Assembly: GCF_003892345.1 (NCBI RefSeq)
Contig: NZ_RRUE01000001.1
Coordinates: 465,008-529,007, forward strand
From: Lautropia dentalis
Lineage (GTDB): Bacteria; Pseudomonadota; Gammaproteobacteria; Burkholderiales; Burkholderiaceae_E
Direction of reading: 5' to 3'
Length of the DNA: 64,000 nt
Shown here: one piece after another, positions 61,835 through 64,000 of the stretch
How the letters are laid out: the number at the start of each line of letters is the position of its first letter
How positions within the stretch are numbered: the first letter of the stretch is position 1
The notes under the pieces: generated by a model
Databases searched by the model: none
Seen by the model: the letters and a program-made list of their open reading frames with translations, nothing else
Told to the model about the DNA's origin: nothing
Made by a program: the position numbers and the translations under genes

Positions 61835-63124
61835 GTGATTACCGCATTTGAGTTTCAGAACTGGAAAAGCTACAGCGACTCGAAGCTCCATGTCGATCCG
61901 CTCACGGTACTGATAGGCACCAATGCCAGTGGCAAGTCGAATGCTCTCGATGCGCTGCTGTTTCTGAACCGGATTGCCCATGGAGCACAGCTGACGGCTG
62001 CGCTGCAGGGGGATGCGGCCCTTGGAGCCGTGCGGGGTGGGGTGGAGTGGGCTGCCCGGCAGCCGGGAGATACGTTCAGCCTGCTGGTGACGGTGCGGTC
62101 GGATGACCTGACAGACTACGAGTACCGCATTGAAGTCCGTGTTCGGGCCAACCGTTGTGAACTGCTTGGCGAACAGCTTGTACGTGTCAAGTACCGCCCG
62201 GCCAAACGAGGGGAGCAGGGGGGGAGAGGTGTGCAGAGCGGCTCTCTTCGCCTGTTCTGGACGGATGAATGCGAGGCGGATGCCCCCAATGTCACGGCGC
62301 GTTTGTACAACGAAAAGCGGGGATCGCCACGATCAATGAGTCGTGCCAATGCCATCCTGTCGCAACTTGTGGGACAGAAGCACCGGCAGGAGATTCAGGA
62401 CGGGGTGTCTGCGGTGACCGGTGCGTTACAGGGCATTTTCATCCTTGATCCCATTCCCGCGCACATGCGAGGGTATTCCCCCCTTTCGGATCAGCTGGAT
62501 CCGGATACCAACAATATTGCAGGCGTACTGGCGGCGTTACCCGAGCAGCGCAGGCAGGCTATCGAAGGAACTCTGACCCGTTACCTGGGGCAATTGCCTG
62601 AGCGGGATATCCGGCGTGTCTATGCCGAAGCTGTGGGCAAGTTCGGCACCGATGCGATGCTTTACTGTGATGAGGCTTGGCCAGAATCCGGGCAGGCAAC
62701 AGCGGTGGATGCCCGTGGCATGTCGGATGGATCGCTGCGCTTTCTAGCCATTCTGGTTGCACTGTTGACACGTCCCGAAGGCAGTCTGCTGGTGGTGGAA
62801 GAGGTGGGCAATGGCCTGCACCCGTCGCGTGCCCAATTGCTGCTGGGCATGCTTCGTGAAGAGGCTACCCGTCGGCGCGTTGATGTCATCGTCACGACCC
62901 ATAATCCGGCACTGCTCGATGCCATGGGAACGGAAATGGTTCCGTTCATTACGGTGGCGCATCGTGATGCGGTCAGCGGCAGCAGCCATCTTACCCTGCT
63001 CGAAGATTTGGGGGATCTGCCGAAACTTCTGGTGCAGGGCACAGTGGGACGGCTATCCAGCTGCGGGTTGATCGAGGCGAGCCTTCAGTCTGGGCCACAT
63101 CGGCTTCGGACAGGAAGGCCATGA
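61835..63124 (+). CDS. RecF/OLD-like AAA family ATPase
   Basis: A 429-aa ABC-type ATPase of the AAA_21/RecF-like group. ITAFEFQNWKSYSDSKLHVDPLTVLIGTNASGKSNALDALLFL gives Walker A GTNASGKS at residues 28-35; MSDGSLRFLAILVALL is the signature motif; SLLVVEEVGNGLHPSRAQLLL is Walker B; VIVTTHNPALLD carries the switch His. No fused nuclease (TOPRIM) domain is visible, and no partner gene follows on this strand. Such ATPases occur in phage-defence and DNA-repair modules with a second protein. The start GTG at 61835 has GGAG about 8 bp upstream. The stop TGA abuts the stop of the convergent fic gene (TGATCA). Confidence 0.82.
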   Translation: MITAFEFQNWKSYSDSKLHVDPLTVLIGTNASGKSNALDALLFLNRIAHGAQLTAALQGDAALGAVRGGVEWAARQPGDTFSLLVTVRSDDLTDYEYRIEVRVRANRCELLGEQLVRVKYRPAKRGEQGGRGVQSGSLRLFWTDECEADAPNVTARLYNEKRGSPRSMSRANAILSQLVGQKHRQEIQDGVSAVTGALQGIFILDPIPAHMRGYSPLSDQLDPDTNNIAGVLAALPEQRRQAIEGTLTRYLGQLPERDIRRVYAEAVGKFGTDAMLYCDEAWPESGQATAVDARGMSDGSLRFLAILVALLTRPEGSLLVVEEVGNGLHPSRAQLLLGMLREEATRRRVDVIVTTHNPALLDAMGTEMVPFITVAHRDAVSGSSHLTLLEDLGDLPKLLVQGTVGRLSSCGLIEASLQSGPHRLRTGRP

Positions 63125-64000
63125 TCATTCTCCCTCGGAAATCAGCTGGACCAGCGGCTCGTTGACGAAATAGGTGTTCTTGCCGCGGGTCTGGGCGGTC
63201 AGAATGCCAATCTCCTGCAGCTGCTTCAGGTACTTGGAGGCGGTCTGGCGGGACACGCCAATGTCATTCACTACCGCCTCGATGCGGGTGTACGGGTGCC
63301 TGAACAGGTTGTTGAGCAGGTCCTGTGAATACACGCTGGGCAGTTCGTCACGCATGTGCTGCTTGGTGCTGGCCATCAGGTCGCGCATGCCATGGACCAG
63401 CCGCACGGTGCTTTCTGCCGTGACGGCAATAGCCTGCAGCATGAAGACGATCCATGGCGACCACGCCCCCTCATCGCGTACTGCCTGCAGCAGGCGGTAG
63501 TACTCGGGCTTGTTCCGGTTGATGTAGCGCGACAGGTACAGCACAGGCAGGTCCAGCAGCCCCTCCTTCACCAGATACAGCACACACAGGATCCGTCCGA
63601 TACGGCCGTTGCCGTCGCTGAACGGGTGAATGCTCTCGAACTGGTGATGGATGATGGCCATGCGCACCAGCGGGTCCAGCGCCAGCCTGCGCTCGTCCGG
63701 TGCGTTGATGAACTGCTCGAGGTCGCCCATGTGCCGGGTGATCTGGGCGTTGTCCTGTGGGGGGACGAATACCACCTTGCCCGTCCTGTCGTTCTTCAGC
63801 ACGGTGCCGGGGGCGTGGCGGAAGGATTCGGCGCTGTTTTTCATGTACTGGAACAGGTCGATCAGCGTGCTGCTGGTGAGCAGGTCCTGCTGGTCCTGCA
63901 TGCGCCCGAAGCCGCGTTTGAGTGCCTCGCGGTAGCGCAAGACTTCCCTGGCGGCTGGCGAGATGCTCTCGGCCGGAATCAGCTCGGCCTGAAACAGCTC
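63125..64000 (-). CDS. Fic-family protein with C-terminal winged helix (N-terminus beyond window)
   Basis: At least 291 residues are visible; the frame runs off the right edge, so the start is unseen. The Fic active site HPFSDGNGRIGR is complete (about 63593-63628), so AMP-transferase activity is possible. The C-terminal part is a winged-helix DNA-binding domain (YTRIEAVVNDIGVSRQTASKYLKQLQEIGILTAQTRGKNTYFVN), a common arrangement in chromosomal Fic proteins of about 370 aa. An inhibitory helix motif would lie in the missing N-terminal part. Convergent with the AAA ATPase, with touching stops. Confidence 0.88.
   Translation of the reverse strand, partial: ELFQAELIPAESISPAAREVLRYREALKRGFGRMQDQQDLLTSSTLIDLFQYMKNSAESFRHAPGTVLKNDRTGKVVFVPPQDNAQITRHMGDLEQFINAPDERRLALDPLVRMAIIHHQFESIHPFSDGNGRIGRILCVLYLVKEGLLDLPVLYLSRYINRNKPEYYRLLQAVRDEGAWSPWIVFMLQAIAVTAESTVRLVHGMRDLMASTKQHMRDELPSVYSQDLLNNLFRHPYTRIEAVVNDIGVSRQTASKYLKQLQEIGILTAQTRGKNTYFVNEPLVQLISEGE

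Noticed and set aside
1-64000. CRISPR array
   Set aside because: All repeat arrays seen are contiguous tandem repeats of 9-40 bp without unique spacers, and no cas genes are present.
1-64000. Insertion sequences or prophage genes
   Set aside because: No transposase, integrase or phage structural gene was recognised; the only mobile element seen is the group II intron.

Overview
The window is a high-G+C chromosomal segment of a betaproteobacterium, most likely of the order Burkholderiales. Three things support this: a one-piece tmRNA encoding the tag ANDERFALAA (typical of betaproteobacteria), the neighbourhood ompA/ubiG/gph beside gyrA-pheA-hisC-tyrA, and the order valS, holC, pepA, lptF, lptG. 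I cannot name the genus from sequence alone.

Layout. 1-9345: pta, an Rpn/PD-(D/E)XK protein, a YeiH-type transporter, an amine/amino-acid FAD oxidase, and a complete TRAP transporter (dctP, dctQ, dctM). 9346-13111: a 40-bp tandem repeat, a TonB-dependent siderophore receptor, a TfoX-N protein and a convergent UspA. 13226-28628: a complete type I BREX phage-defence operon, brxR-brxA-brxB-brxC-pglX-brxU-pglZ-brxL, all on one strand with overlapping or nearly touching genes. It ends beside the 3' end of ssrA (tmRNA), a common island insertion point. 29277-34531: a nitrite-reduction/copper cassette: a perfect FNR-type box, nirK, a Sco protein with a Met/His-rich tail, a PCuAC chaperone with a His-rich tail, and an unrecognised Tat-exported beta-propeller. 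34661-46000: housekeeping genes gph, ubiG, ompA (minus strand), gyrA, pheA, hisC and tyrA (plus strand), and a beta-hydroxyacid dehydrogenase (minus strand). 46180-59429: alaS, tusA, valS, a DUF2486-like gene, holC, pepA, lptF, lptG and dps. 59525-61387: a full-length group II intron just after the dps terminator. 61544-64000: tRNA-Ala(CGC), a RecF/OLD-like AAA ATPase and a convergent Fic protein cut off by the window end.

How the genes work together. The BREX operon supplies the host-marking methyltransferase (PglX), the restriction partners (BrxC, PglZ, BrxL, BrxA, BrxB), a WYL repressor (BrxR) that probably controls the promoter, and an embedded GmrSD-type nuclease (BrxU) expected to cut modified phage DNA that escapes BREX. 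PglX is a mosaic: its middle third, holding the catalytic motif and probable target-recognition region, is strikingly AT-rich against GC-rich flanks. In the nirK region, Sco and PCuAC plausibly deliver copper to the copper nitrite reductase under anaerobic control. A recurring feature of this genome is short in-frame tandem expansions in otherwise ordinary genes (DctQ at both ends, the YeiH linker, the oxidase N-terminus, the Sco and PCuAC tails, the OmpA proline run) and small tandem or inverted repeats between genes. All calls are by eye; no database search was run.
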